From the NCBI GenBank assembly GCA_017399165.1, contig JAFQEF010000060.1:1-34636 (forward strand): DNA of 34,636 bases, in the 5' to 3' direction. Under the pieces are notes generated by a model. That model did no database searches. It was not told the DNA's origin and saw only the letters and a program-made list of their open reading frames with translations. Made by a program: the position numbers and the translations under genes. The DNA comes from Akkermansia sp. Its GTDB lineage: Bacteria > Verrucomicrobiota > Verrucomicrobiia > Verrucomicrobiales > Akkermansiaceae. Shown one piece after another: positions 24,634 to 32,643 of this stretch. How positions within the stretch are numbered: the stretch's first letter is position 1; each line of letters starts with the position of its first letter.

Positions 24634-27342
24634 ATGGACAAGATAGTTTATCATTTTGGTGGTGGAACCGCCGATGGCGATGGCAGCATGAAGGCGCTGT
24701 TGGGTGGCAAGGGTGCCAATTTGGCAGAGATGGCTCGTATTGGCTTGCCTGTGCCCCCGGGGTTCACCATCACCACAGAGGTATGCACCTATTACTATGA
24801 GAACGGCCTAACCTACCCCGCAGAGCTTGATGGCTTGGTGCACGAGGGTATCGCCAAGATGGAGGGGCACGTGGGCCGCAAGTTCGGCGACACCACGGCT
24901 ATGCCGCTTCTGGTTTCCGTGCGCTCCGGTGCCCGTGAGTCTATGCCCGGTATGATGGACACCATCCTCAACCTCGGCCTTAATGATGAGACGGTAGAGG
25001 CCATGGCCACCGCCACCGGTAACCCCCGCTTTGCATGGGACTGCTACCGCCGTTTCGTGCAGATGTACGGCGATGTGGTGATGGGCGTGCAGAAGGATGA
25101 GGGCGAGGACTTGGAGCCCTTTGAGAGCGTCATCCACACCCTCAAGCACGAGCGCTACGGCAAAGATATCTCCGACTCTGAGCTGACGGCAGACGACAGC
25201 CGCGAGTTGGTGAAGCGTTTCAAGACCCTCGTACTTGCCCGCAGTGGGCAGAACTTCCCCGCAGACCCCTGGGAGCAGCTCAAGGGAGCCATCGGTGCCG
25301 TGTTCGGCAGCTGGAACAACGACCGCGCCATCACCTACCGCCAGAAGTATGGCATACCCAGCGAGTGGGGTACTGCCGTGAACGTGCAGAGCATGGTGTT
25401 CGGCAATACGTCCGATGAGTCCGGCTCCGGTGTGGCCTTTACCCGTAACCCCGCCATCGGTGTTAACGAGTTCTACGGCGAGTTCCTCATGAATGCTCAG
25501 GGTGAGGACGTTGTGGCCGGCGTGCGCACCCCGGACCCCGTGGCTAAGCTGGCAGAGGTAATGCCCAGCGCCTTCCAAGAGCTGTGCGACATCCGCAAGA
25601 AGCTCGAGAACCACTTCCGCGACATGCAGGACTTCGAGTTCACCATTCAGGACCGCAAGGTATACATGCTGCAAACCCGTAACGGCAAGCGCACCGGTAT
25701 TGCCGCTTTCCGCATTGCCTGCGATATGGAGCGAGAGGGGCTCATCGACTGGCAGACAGCCGTTAAGCGTATACCCGCCGACCAGGTGGACCAAGTGCTG
25801 GCCCCTGTGTTTGATGCCTCAGCCATCAAGAAAGTACGCCCCATTGCCAAGGGGCTCAACGCCGGCCCCGGTGCTGCCTCCGGCCGTATTTACCTGAACG
25901 CCAACCGCTGCATCGAGGCCACCAAGAAAGGTGAGCACGTGCTGCTGGTTCGCTTGGAGACCTCCCCCGAGGACCTTCGCGGCATGATTGCGGCAGAGGG
26001 TATTTTGACGGCTCGCGGTGGGCTCTCCAGCCACGCTGCCTTGGTAGCCCGCCAGATGGGTAAAGTTTGCGTTTGCGGCGTGAACGAGCTGGAGATTGAC
26101 TACCAGAAGCGCACCGTCACCATTGCCGGTGTTACCTACCAGGAGGGCGACTACCTCTCCCTGGACGGCACGGCCGGGCTGGTCTATGCCGGCAAGATTG
26201 ACACCGCTCCCTCCGAGATTATTCAAGTGCTTATCAAGAAGACCATGACCCCCGAGCAGAGCCAAAGCTACCGCGACTTTGCCCGCGTGATGGACTGGTG
26301 CAAGCATGCCACCCGCATGCAGGTGCGCACCAATGCAGACTCCCCCGAGCAGGCAGAGGCTGCCATCGCCTTCGGGGCCACCGGCATCGGTCTTTGCCGT
26401 ACGGAGCACATGTTCTTTGGCGGCAACCGTATCGACTACATGCGCCGCATGATCCTCTCCGAGCGTTTCATGGAGCGCAAGGAGGCTGTGGAGCGTTTGC
26501 TGCCCTTCCAAAAGGGGGACTTCAAGGGTATCTTCAAGGCATTGGCCGGGCGCCCCGCCACCATCCGCCTGCTGGATCCGCCCCTGCACGAGTTCTTGCC
26601 CCACACCAAGGAGCAGCAGCTTGACATTGCCAAGAAGTTCAACATGCCCGTAGAGCTTATCATGCGCCGTGTGCAAGAGCTGCACGAGTTCAACCCCATG
26701 CTCGGCCACCGTGGCTGCCGCCTCGGGATCTCTTACCCTGAGATTACTGAGATGCAGGCTCGCGCCATCATTGAAGCCGCCATTGAGGTGCAGGAGGAAG
26801 AGGGCTTTGAGGTGAAACCTGAGATTATGGTGCCCCTCGTATCCTTCAAGCGCGAGCTCGACCTGCAGAAGGAGGTTATTGACCGCGTTGCAGAGCAAGT
26901 GTTTGCCGAGAAGGGTAAGCGCGTGTCTTACAAGGTGGGTACCATGATTGAGATTCCCCGCGCTTGCGTCACCGCCGATGAAATTGCGCAGACCGCCGAG
27001 TTCTTCTCCTTTGGTACCAATGACCTTACACAGACCGGCCTCGGTATGAGCCGCGATGACTCCGGCTCCTTCCTCAACCACTATCGTGACCTGGAGATTG
27101 TGACCGCCAACGTATTCGCCTCCATCGACCAAACAGGCGTAGGCCGCCTCATGAAGATGGCTATCGACTACGGCCGCTCCTCTCGCCCCGGTATGAAGAT
27201 GGGCATTTGCGGCGAGCACGGCGGCGACCCCGCCTCCGTTCGCTTCTGCCACAAGATTGGCCTTAACTACGTATCCTGCTCTCCCTACCGCGTGCCCACC
27301 GCTCGCCTTGCTGCTGCCCAGGCCGCACTCTCCGAGAACTGA
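24634..27342 (+). CDS. ppdK: Pyruvate, phosphate dikinase
   Basis: The enzyme interconverts pyruvate + ATP + Pi and phosphoenolpyruvate + AMP + PPi. In anaerobes this links glycolysis and gluconeogenesis and saves energy as pyrophosphate. The 902-residue length fits the family. The N-terminal ATP-grasp domain starts [28 protein letters not shown]. The swivelling phosphohistidine domain has [16 protein letters not shown] with catalytic His467. The C-terminal PEP/pyruvate barrel includes FGTNDLTQT and [10 protein letters not shown] with catalytic Cys859, ending [20 protein letters not shown]. All key motifs are intact. It stands alone, with a hairpin just after the stop. Regulatory-protein control (PDRP type) cannot be judged from this window. 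Confidence 0.97.
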   Translation: MDKIVYHFGGGTADGDGSMKALLGGKGANLAEMARIGLPVPPGFTITTEVCTYYYENGLTYPAELDGLVHEGIAKMEGHVGRKFGDTTAMPLLVSVRSGARESMPGMMDTILNLGLNDETVEAMATATGNPRFAWDCYRRFVQMYGDVVMGVQKDEGEDLEPFESVIHTLKHERYGKDISDSELTADDSRELVKRFKTLVLARSGQNFPADPWEQLKGAIGAVFGSWNNDRAITYRQKYGIPSEWGTAVNVQSMVFGNTSDESGSGVAFTRNPAIGVNEFYGEFLMNAQGEDVVAGVRTPDPVAKLAEVMPSAFQELCDIRKKLENHFRDMQDFEFTIQDRKVYMLQTRNGKRTGIAAFRIACDMEREGLIDWQTAVKRIPADQVDQVLAPVFDASAIKKVRPIAKGLNAGPGAASGRIYLNANRCIEATKKGEHVLLVRLETSPEDLRGMIAAEGILTARGGLSSHAALVARQMGKVCVCGVNELEIDYQKRTVTIAGVTYQEGDYLSLDGTAGLVYAGKIDTAPSEIIQVLIKKTMTPEQSQSYRDFARVMDWCKHATRMQVRTNADSPEQAEAAIAFGATGIGLCRTEHMFFGGNRIDYMRRMILSERFMERKEAVERLLPFQKGDFKGIFKALAGRPATIRLLDPPLHEFLPHTKEQQLDIAKKFNMPVELIMRRVQELHEFNPMLGHRGCRLGISYPEITEMQARAIIEAAIEVQEEEGFEVKPEIMVPLVSFKRELDLQKEVIDRVAEQVFAEKGKRVSYKVGTMIEIPRACVTADEIAQTAEFFSFGTNDLTQTGLGMSRDDSGSFLNHYRDLEIVTANVFASIDQTGVGRLMKMAIDYGRSSRPGMKMGICGEHGGDPASVRFCHKIGLNYVSCSPYRVPTARLAAAQAALSEN

Positions 27343-27372
27343 TAGCGTAGAACACAGCGATAAAACTCACAC

Positions 27373-27407
27373 CACCGCCCCCTGCAGCACCGCTGCCGGG
27401 GGCGGTG
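27373..27407 (+). terminator. Hairpin terminator after ppdK
   Basis: CACCGCCCCC-T-GCAGC-ACC-GCTGC-C-GGGGGCGGTG forms a long, nearly perfect GC-rich stem 30 nt after the stop codon. There is no good T-run after it, so it may act as an mRNA 3'-end stabiliser rather than a textbook intrinsic terminator. Confidence 0.65.
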
Positions 27408-27471
27408 CTGTTGGCAAAAATGGTAAATGGAGGCTGTTGCTGCCCGTTGTGTGATTTTAATTCGAGATGAA

Positions 27472-27522
27472 ATTTCGGAATAAATTTCGGAATAAATTTC
27501 GGAATAAATTTCGGAATAAATT
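27472..27522. repeat. 12-bp tandem repeat (4.25 copies)
   Basis: ATTTCGGAATAA is repeated four times exactly (27472-27519) plus ATT. It lies between the ppdK hairpin and repeat copy B. Copy number at such loci often varies between strains. Confidence 0.9.
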
Positions 27523-27580
27523 GTATGGATGTTAGGGGGGGCTAAGTACTGAAGGGCGATAGCCGCCATTATTTCCCCCA

Positions 27581-27850
27581 GCCCGCGCAGCGGGCGGCAT
27601 TTCAAGAGCGAGGTGGTGCAGCGAGCCTACGGCGAGCGACTCGTCACGGCGTAGGCTTGCCGAAGACGGAAACCACTCGTACCGATAGGAAACAGCTGGG
27701 AACCCGTGAAACGGGTGACAGTCAAGTTAGGTTTCAATTTGCAGCTAGAACCATAAAATCCCTTTTTCGGTGCGTCGCTATGCTCCTTGCATGATAGCTC
27801 GCAGGGCTCGCATGATAGTTGTACATGATAGCTCGCATTCGCTCACATGA
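27581..27850 (+). repeat. Modular intergenic repeat, copy B
   Basis: This is the fullest copy. It has the head hairpin GCCCGCGCAGCGGGC, an outer stem GGTGGT/ACCACTC around a long inner hairpin (GCGAGCCTACG / CGTAGGCTTGC), CTCGTACCGATAGG, the ACCCGTGAAACGGGT hairpin, the CCCTTTTTCGG tail and CATGATAG at 27790, 27811 and 27824. In copy A the inner arm reads GCCAACG, which no longer pairs well. Confidence 0.75.
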
Positions 27851-27876
27851 AGGGCTATAGCCCTCCAATATCACTA

Positions 27877-27964
27877 CCCCGCGGGGCAAATCTCACCCTG
27901 TGAGGGCGTAGCCGCCATTATTTCCCCCAGCCCGCGCAAGCGGGCGGCAGTTCAAATAGCGAAG
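27877..27964. repeat. Repeat fragments: inverted hairpin-linker unit and head module
   Basis: CCCCGCGGGG (27877-27886) is followed by AATCTCAC (27889-27896), the complement of the GTGAGATT linker used in the array at 19986-20065. Then comes a second head module, GCCGCCATTATTTCCCCCAG with GCCCGCGCAAGCGGGC and GGCAGTTCAAATAGCG. The same GCCGCCATTATTTCCCCCAG precedes copy B at 27561. Confidence 0.6.
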
Positions 27965-27996
27965 AATGGTAAAAAGGATGGCGTGATAATGATGAG

Positions 27997-28111
27997 CGAA
28001 ACTTAACTGTCACCCGTTACACGGGTTCAAATTTATTTTTATCGGTTCGAGTGGTTGCGCCGCTGCGCGGCTCCACCACTCGCTAAATAAAATGACGCCC
28101 GCAAAGCGGGC
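27997..28111 (-). repeat. Modular intergenic repeat, inverted copy E
   Basis: Read on the minus strand: GCCCGCTTTGCGGGC, GTCATTTTATTTAGCGAG, outer stem GAGTGGT/CCACTC, CGAACCGATAAA, ACCCGTGTAACGGGT, GACAGTTAAG. It matches the right-end copy D better than copies A-C. Inside the conserved outer stem the loop is a different hairpin (GCCGCGCAGCGGC). It lies head-to-head with copy C. Confidence 0.7.
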
Positions 28112-28199
28112 TTGTGATTTCGGAGGGCATTCGCCCGCGGCGCATATTTTACCCTGTTTGGGTGTAGAAATCGAGCCACAGGCGAATCTCGAAGCCTCA

Positions 28200-28425
28200 G
28201 CCCGCGCAAGCGGGCGGCAGTTCAAGTAGCGAGCAAGCAATCGGTGCAGCGAGCCAGCGGCGAGCGAAGCCACTCGTACCGATAGGTAACAGATGGGAAC
28301 CCGTGAAACGGGTGACAGTTAAGTTGGGTTTTAACTTGCAGCTAGGGCAAAAAAAACTTTTTTTCGGCGCGTCGCCGTGCTCCTTGCATGATAGCGAGGC
28401 ATGATAGTTTGCATTCGCTCACATT
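28200..28425 (+). repeat. Modular intergenic repeat, copy C
   Basis: Same order of modules as copies A and B: head hairpin, GCAGTTCAAGTAGCGAGC, CCACTCGTACCGATAGG, ACCCGTGAAACGGGT with GACAGTTAAGTT, a T-rich tail with GGCGCGTCGCC, and CATGATAG at 28387 and 28400. It ends about 65 bp before the promoter of the next gene. No gene is supported anywhere in 27343-28528. Confidence 0.75.
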
Positions 28426-28491
28426 AAATATTCCCTGTCTGCTTGCGTTTGCCCTGAATACACGCTGAATTTGTGTTAAATGCGAAAAGGC

Positions 28492-28519
28492 TTGATAATG
28501 TGCTGAAACGTGGTAAAAT
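28492..28519 (+). promoter_or_regulatory. Promoter of the DUF3472 gene, near-leaderless
   Basis: TTGATA (28492-28497), a 16-bp spacer and TAAAAT (28514-28519). The ATG follows 9 nt after the -10 hexamer, so the transcript should start at or within about 3 nt of the start codon. Confidence 0.65.
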
Positions 28520-28528
28520 AGCTCGCGT

Positions 28529-29476
28529 ATGAAAGCCATAACAAGTATATTGGCCGGGGTGGTGACCTTTGTGGCTGCGGTTGCACCGCAGGCGCAGGCA
28601 GACCTCTATTCTGACTATTGGGCACCGGAGAACATGGCCAAGCGCCAGTGTACCTCCGTACATTTGGGCTATTTGCCTTCTATTCCTTCTCACACAGCAG
28701 CTTATCAAGAGATTGTGGTAGAGAAGAGTGCCCCCGGTACATACTTTGCCGCCAACAATTTCGGTTGCGGTTACATTGGTGTGCAAGAGCTCTGCGAAAA
28801 AACAGAGGATGGTACCCGTTATGTGCGTAAAGCCATTTTCTCTATTTGGGATGCGAAGGACAGTGGCGATAACCCCCATGCCGCCCCGGAGGAGGAGCGT
28901 GCCAAACTGGTGCAAAAAGGACGTTTAGTTACCACCCGTCGTTTCGGTGGTGAGGGTACGGGCGGTAACTCCATGCGCGTATTTGATTGGAAAGAGGGTG
29001 ATGTGATACGCACCCTCGTTATCGAGCGCCCCGATGGCGAAGACTTCCGCCAGATTGCCGGCTACATTTGGGACCCCGAGACCAAGCAGTGGGAGCTGCT
29101 GAGCTGCTGGCGTATTCAGGCCCTGAACCGTGGCTTGGGTGGCGGCTGTGGCTTTGTGGAGGATTTCTGCCGCAATGTGGAGTCCAAGAAACATGAGCGC
29201 CGTGCTACCTTCGGCCCTGCTTGGCGTTGGGACGGCAAGCAGTGGTCCGCTGCCACGGAGTTCCGCTTTACCAAAGACGGCAACCCCAACATGGAGATTA
29301 ACTGCCGCCTGCATCCGCAGCTCGGTTACTACTCCCTTGCCACCGGTGGCGACATTAAGCCCGATGCAGAGTTTCCGCTCTGGCAGATCAAAAAGCTTGA
29401 TAAACAAGCCAAGCCCGAGCAACCCGGTGAGGATGTGATGAAGCTGATTAATGCCCCCAAGTTGGAGCAGAAATAA
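28529..29476 (+). CDS. DUF3472 domain exported protein
   Basis: The 315-residue protein begins with signal peptide MKAITSILAGVVTFVAAVAP, likely cleaved after AQA at residue 24. The body resembles DUF3472: YFAANNFGCGYIGVQ (72-86), AIFSIWDAKDSGD (102-114), RRFGGEGTGGNSM (137-149), W-rich strands around 180-195 and GGCGFVEDFCRN (205-216) with RRATFGPAW (224-232). The family has no established biochemical function, but members are often exported and found with carbohydrate-related genes. The assignment is from recalled motif patterns, not a search. The next exported gene starts 19 nt after its stop, so the two probably share a transcript. Confidence 0.72.
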   Translation: MKAITSILAGVVTFVAAVAPQAQADLYSDYWAPENMAKRQCTSVHLGYLPSIPSHTAAYQEIVVEKSAPGTYFAANNFGCGYIGVQELCEKTEDGTRYVRKAIFSIWDAKDSGDNPHAAPEEERAKLVQKGRLVTTRRFGGEGTGGNSMRVFDWKEGDVIRTLVIERPDGEDFRQIAGYIWDPETKQWELLSCWRIQALNRGLGGGCGFVEDFCRNVESKKHERRATFGPAWRWDGKQWSAATEFRFTKDGNPNMEINCRLHPQLGYYSLATGGDIKPDAEFPLWQIKKLDKQAKPEQPGEDVMKLINAPKLEQK

Positions 29477-29495
29477 CCCCCATAAACACGAAGAG

Positions 29496-29924
29496 ATGAA
29501 AAGACTGTTCACAATGATGATGGTAGCCGTGGGCTTGGCAGCAAGCAGCATGACGGCACAGGCAGAGCTCAGCCCGGATGGCGTTATTGCCGTAGAGCAT
29601 TTCGGCAAATTGGAGCAATGCATGGAGAATATGACCGCCGTGTTGACAAAAGTAACGGATAAAGAATCTGCCGATGCTCAGGCAGAGCCGTTTCTTGCCG
29701 CAACTAAGGCACTTACGGAGCAGATGCTGGCCATGAAATCCCTGGAGAATGTGCTGAAGGGCAAGCCTAATGCAGATGATGAGGTGGCTTTTGAGCAATG
29801 CCGCAATAATTTGCATGTAGCCGGTATGGCCATGCAGGCAGAGCTGCGGCGTTTGGCTATGGTCAACTTCTATGATTCTGAGGCTTTTATCAAAGCCCTC
29901 ATGTCTTTACAGGCAGCTCAGTAA
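29496..29924 (+). CDS. Small exported protein, VxD/FYDS module family, paralogue 1
   Basis: The 142-residue protein starts at the ATG at 29496, giving the signal peptide MKRLFTMMMVAVGLAASSMT with cleavage after AQA. An in-frame upstream extension to 29451 would bury that signal. The mature part is mostly helical: CMENMTAVLTKVTDKESADA, a variable middle, then AELRRLAMVNFYDSEAFIKA LM at the end. The same start and end pattern is found in the next two genes and, repeated, in the 673-aa protein at 20552-22573. It follows the DUF3472 gene by 19 nt, without its own visible promoter. Function is unknown. Confidence 0.85.
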   Translation: MKRLFTMMMVAVGLAASSMTAQAELSPDGVIAVEHFGKLEQCMENMTAVLTKVTDKESADAQAEPFLAATKALTEQMLAMKSLENVLKGKPNADDEVAFEQCRNNLHVAGMAMQAELRRLAMVNFYDSEAFIKALMSLQAAQ

Positions 29925-29999
29925 AACACATGCTTTTGGCTTGACAATCGCTGCATGTGTTGATATTTTACTGCGCGTCACCGCAACCGGTGGCGCGCA
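29925..29999 (+). promoter_or_regulatory. Promoter with inverted repeat and leader hairpin
   Basis: TTGACA (29941-29946), 17 bp, TATTTT (29964-29969). The promoter is straddled by the inverted repeat AACACATGC (29925-29933) / GCATGTGTT (29953-29961), which may be an operator or the terminator of the gene before. A leader hairpin TGCGCG-T-CACC / GGTG-G-CGCGCA (29972-29999) follows, before the ATG at 30021, and could act as an attenuator or stabiliser (inference). Confidence 0.55.
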
Positions 30000-30020
30000 T
30001 TTACATTAAATAACGTTTAT

Positions 30021-30473
30021 ATGAAAACACTGCTCATCACCCTTTGTGTTGGTACCACGGCAGCCATGGCCGCTCCGCTTGTTACGGGTGCCTTGTCTGC
30101 CTCCGGGCAGGCGGCTGTTGCCTCATACACCGCTGTAGAGGTGTGCATGAGCGAGATGGCCGCCATACTCTCCCGCATACAGGATAAACCCGCCGCCGCT
30201 GCGGAGTCCGCCGCGCTGCTGCGCGTGGGTAAAGAGCTCAAGACCCTGCTGGAGAATATGGATGACCCCTACGCCATGGGGGCCAAAGCCGTTACCACGA
30301 CGGATGCCTATGCCTTGCGTGCATGTGCACAGCGCATGCGTGTGGCCGGTATGGCGGTGCAAAATCACATGGTACGCTTGGCCAAAGTGCAGTTCTACAA
30401 CTCCGCAGAGCTCATCAAGGCATTACAAGAGCTTGAAATGTTGGATGACGCTACGGACTCCCTCATTCGCTAA
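30021..30473 (+). CDS. Small exported protein, VxD/FYDS module family, paralogue 2
   Basis: The 150-residue protein has the signal peptide MKTLLITLCVGTTAAMA with cleavage near residue 17. The mature helical module reads CMSEMAAILSRIQDKPAAAA near the start and MVRLAKVQFYNSAELIKALQ near the end, matching its neighbours in order and spacing. It has its own promoter and leader hairpin at 29941-29999. The next paralogue starts 23 nt after its stop, so the two are likely co-transcribed. Function is unknown. Confidence 0.85.
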   Translation: MKTLLITLCVGTTAAMAAPLVTGALSASGQAAVASYTAVEVCMSEMAAILSRIQDKPAAAAESAALLRVGKELKTLLENMDDPYAMGAKAVTTTDAYALRACAQRMRVAGMAVQNHMVRLAKVQFYNSAELIKALQELEMLDDATDSLIR

Positions 30474-30496
30474 CAATTATCCCCCTGTAAACTCAC

Positions 30497-31063
30497 ATGA
30501 ACCGCAGCACCCTTTTTTGCCCCATTGTTATTTGCGCGGGGGTACTGTGCACTACCGCTTGGGCTGCCCCCACCCCGGCCGGGCAGGAGGTAGCTGACTC
30601 CATAGGGGCTTTTTGCGGTAGTTTGCGTGAGATGAACACCCTGATGGCGGGGGTAACGGACCGCGCTACGGCAGATGCCGTAACATCCCCCCTACGCCAA
30701 AAGACGAAGGAGATGTACCAAAACTCCCGCCGTGTGAAGGCGCTCTCCTTAAAGTCCGAGCCCAATGATGAGGACCAGGCCGTGCTGATGCGCCAAGTGC
30801 TTGAATTGCAGCTCTTGCAGGCCGAGTTTGAGCGCCATTGCCTGCGCTTGGCCGAGCAGCGTTTTTATGACTCCGTGCAGCTGGCTCGCCTTTTTCACGC
30901 CATTGCAGAGCTGTACCAGCGAGAGCAAAACGGCACGGTTGCCCCGCCGGCTCCCCCCGCTGCACCTAAGGAGGAACGCAGTATCAGCGAGGAAGAGCGC
31001 CAGCGCCGCGAGCAACGCCGCAATGAGCGCCTCAAATTGTACTACGAAAAAGGTACTTTCTGA
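30497..31063 (+). CDS. Small exported protein, VxD/FYDS module family, paralogue 3, charged tail
   Basis: The 188-residue protein has the signal peptide MNRSTLFCPIVICAGVLCTT with cleavage after AWA (about residue 23). The module is LREMNTLMAGVTDRATADAV ... CLRLAEQRFYDSVQLARLFH. It differs from its relatives by a Pro/Ala linker (VAPPAPPAAP) and a highly charged Arg/Glu tail (EEERQRREQRRNERLKLYYE) from about residue 155. That tail could be a helix binding nucleic acid, peptidoglycan or a partner; none is shown. It lies 23 nt after paralogue 2. Function is unknown. Confidence 0.82.
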   Translation: MNRSTLFCPIVICAGVLCTTAWAAPTPAGQEVADSIGAFCGSLREMNTLMAGVTDRATADAVTSPLRQKTKEMYQNSRRVKALSLKSEPNDEDQAVLMRQVLELQLLQAEFERHCLRLAEQRFYDSVQLARLFHAIAELYQREQNGTVAPPAPPAAPKEERSISEEERQRREQRRNERLKLYYEKGTF

Positions 31064-31117
31064 TGCGGCTTACCCTGTATCCCTTGGCTGATTTGCTTGG
31101 CATAGCGGATTTTGAGC

Positions 31118-31146
31118 TTCACAAAGCACTTAAAATTGTATAGAAT
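31118..31146 (+). promoter_or_regulatory. Promoter of ispE, predicted leaderless
   Basis: TTCACA (31118-31123), a 17-bp spacer and TAGAAT (31141-31146). Only 6 nt (ACGCGC) separate the -10 hexamer from the ATG at 31153, so transcription would begin at the start codon. Confidence 0.6.
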
Positions 31147-31152
31147 ACGCGC

Positions 31153-31995
31153 ATGACGACATACAGCGCACCGGCTAAGATTAATTTGTCTCTCAAGGTA
31201 ATGAGCAAGCGTGAGGACGGTTTCCACAATGTGGATATCCTGATGGCGAGGCTCGATTTGGAGGATAAGTTGGATTTTCATAACTCCCGTACCACAACAT
31301 TGTTGTGTGATACACCCGGTGTGCCCACCGATGAAAGCAACTTGGTGGTTAAAGCTATTCGAGAGTTTGAAAAAGCCTATGGTCGCAAAGCCAAACAGCG
31401 CATTACCCTTACCAAGAATATCCCCTTCGGGGCCGGTTTGGGCGGTGGCTCGGCAGATGCCGCCATTACCCTCAAAGCCGTTAATGAGATTATTGGTACC
31501 AATTATTCTGAGGAAGAGCTGCATGCCATGGCTGCTGCCATTGGCAGTGATGTGCCGTTTTTCCTCAACCCCGTTATCAGCCGTTGTACGGGCAGGGGTG
31601 AAATTGTGGAGCCCGTGCCCGAGCTCGCGGGGTGGACCAGCCCCATTGTGCTCATCAAACCGCAGTTCGGGGTTTCTACCCCCTCTGCATACAAAGGTTT
31701 ACACGGTGCCCACCGCATGAAGGGGGTTACCTATAACGCCCAAACGGTGGATGGCATCAAACTTGTTAATGAGCTGGAGCGCTCCGTATTCACCAAGTTC
31801 CCCGTGTTGGGCTTGTGGAAAATGTGGATGCTGCAACAGCCCGGTGTACGTGCCGCCCTGATGAGCGGCAGCGGCTCCACCCTCTTTGCGCTTACAGAAA
31901 CCCCCGAGCAGGCGCAGGCCTTGGCCGAGGCCGCTAAGGCAGAGCTGGATTCCACCCTCTGGACCTACTGCGGTACCGTGAATCCGCAGGCGTAA
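31153..31995 (+). CDS. ispE: 4-(cytidine 5'-diphospho)-2-C-methyl-D-erythritol kinase
   Basis: This GHMP-family kinase phosphorylates CDP-methylerythritol at the 2-hydroxyl with ATP, in the non-mevalonate (MEP) route to isoprenoid precursors. The 280 residues are normal for the family. Motif 1 is SAPAKINLSLKV (6-17), motif 2, the ATP loop, is IPFGAGLGGGSADAA (90-104), and motif 3 is MSGSGSTLFAL (237-247). Motif 3 usually reads SGTGPTLFA, so Ser replaces Thr and Pro here. That is a conservative change in a clearly intact protein. It leads a same-strand run ispE-ruvC-guaB, with 43 nt before ruvC. A GATG-type overlap or Shine-Dalgarno is absent. Confidence 0.95.
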   Translation: MTTYSAPAKINLSLKVMSKREDGFHNVDILMARLDLEDKLDFHNSRTTTLLCDTPGVPTDESNLVVKAIREFEKAYGRKAKQRITLTKNIPFGAGLGGGSADAAITLKAVNEIIGTNYSEEELHAMAAAIGSDVPFFLNPVISRCTGRGEIVEPVPELAGWTSPIVLIKPQFGVSTPSAYKGLHGAHRMKGVTYNAQTVDGIKLVNELERSVFTKFPVLGLWKMWMLQQPGVRAALMSGSGSTLFALTETPEQAQALAEAAKAELDSTLWTYCGTVNPQA

Positions 31996-32038
31996 CGCGG
32001 GGGATTAGGCAAGGGGCGATAATGGGGGGCAGGGTATC

Positions 32039-32545
32039 ATGATTGTCGTTTCCATAGACCCGGCCATACGCAACACGGGCTATGCCGTGTTAGAGGGCGA
32101 CCATAAGCGAGCCGTTGCACTGGATTACGGCACCTTGTCTTTGCCGCAAAAATTGCCGCAAAGCGAGTGTCTGCTGGCTATTCATGAAAAAGTGTGTGCA
32201 CTCATAGAGCAATGGCAGCCGGATGAATTGGCCATAGAGGGTATCATTTTTGTGCAATCTCACCGCACGGCCATTTACATGGGGTCTGCCCGGGCTGCCA
32301 CTGTGCTGGCTGCCGCCCGCTATGGCAAGCGCATAATGGAATACCCGCCCACCTGCGTAAAATTAGCCACCGTTGGCCGTGGCGGTGCCGGTAAACAACA
32401 GGTCGCTTTCATGATGCGTGCCATGCTCGGCCTTACCGAAACGCCCGCGCCCGATGCCGCAGATGCCCTCGCCATCGGTTACACCCACCTGGCCGCCTCA
32501 GATCCCCTCAAAGCACACCTTTTTCGCGAAAGAAAGTATATTTAA
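32039..32545 (+). CDS. ruvC: Crossover junction endodeoxyribonuclease RuvC
   Basis: RuvC resolves Holliday junctions by symmetrical cleavage as a dimer, normally together with RuvAB. The 168-residue protein has the RNase H-like fold signature, with acidic residues D7 (SIDPAIRNTGYAV), E67 (LAIEGIIF) and D139/D142 (PDAADALAIGYTH). Together these form the expected metal-binding set. The usual AIEQVF reads AIEGIIF here. ruvA and ruvB are not in the window. It follows ispE by 43 nt and is probably on the same transcript; a G-rich stretch (GGGGGGCAGGG) lies just before the ATG and is the nearest thing to a ribosome site. Confidence 0.93.
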   Translation: MIVVSIDPAIRNTGYAVLEGDHKRAVALDYGTLSLPQKLPQSECLLAIHEKVCALIEQWQPDELAIEGIIFVQSHRTAIYMGSARAATVLAAARYGKRIMEYPPTCVKLATVGRGGAGKQQVAFMMRAMLGLTETPAPDAADALAIGYTHLAASDPLKAHLFRERKYI

Positions 32546-32562
32546 GCCTTCCGATACCCCTA

Positions 32563-32636
32563 TTTTTGCAAAAAAATGCAAAAAAAATGATAAATTCGGC
32601 AGATTAGGCTTGCAAAAGCGTTGTATACGTTATATT
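32563..32636 (+). promoter_or_regulatory. Candidate guaB promoter region
   Basis: The 98-nt gap before guaB holds a TTTTTGCAAAAA palindrome (32563-32574), a second TGCAAAAAAAA run, TTGCAA (32610-32615) and TATATT (32631-32636). The -35/-10 spacing is only 15 bp, so the assignment is tentative. The ATG is 7 nt after the -10, again suggesting a leaderless message. Confidence 0.4.
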
Positions 32637-32643
32637 CTCCGCT

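Noticed and set aside
25819..27252. 477-codon minus-strand frame opposite ppdK
   Set aside because: The opposite strand codes for an intact, fully motif-bearing pyruvate phosphate dikinase. The antisense product is Leu/His/Gly-rich with no recognisable feature.
27997..28111. tRNA gene suggested by GGTTCAAAT and GGTTCGAGT words
   Set aside because: No acceptor, D or anticodon stems can be drawn around them, and the segment aligns with the other intergenic repeat copies, which lack the T-loop words.
28010..28273. 87-codon minus-strand frame
   Set aside because: It spans repeat copies E and C; its sequence is translated repeat DNA, with no start signal.
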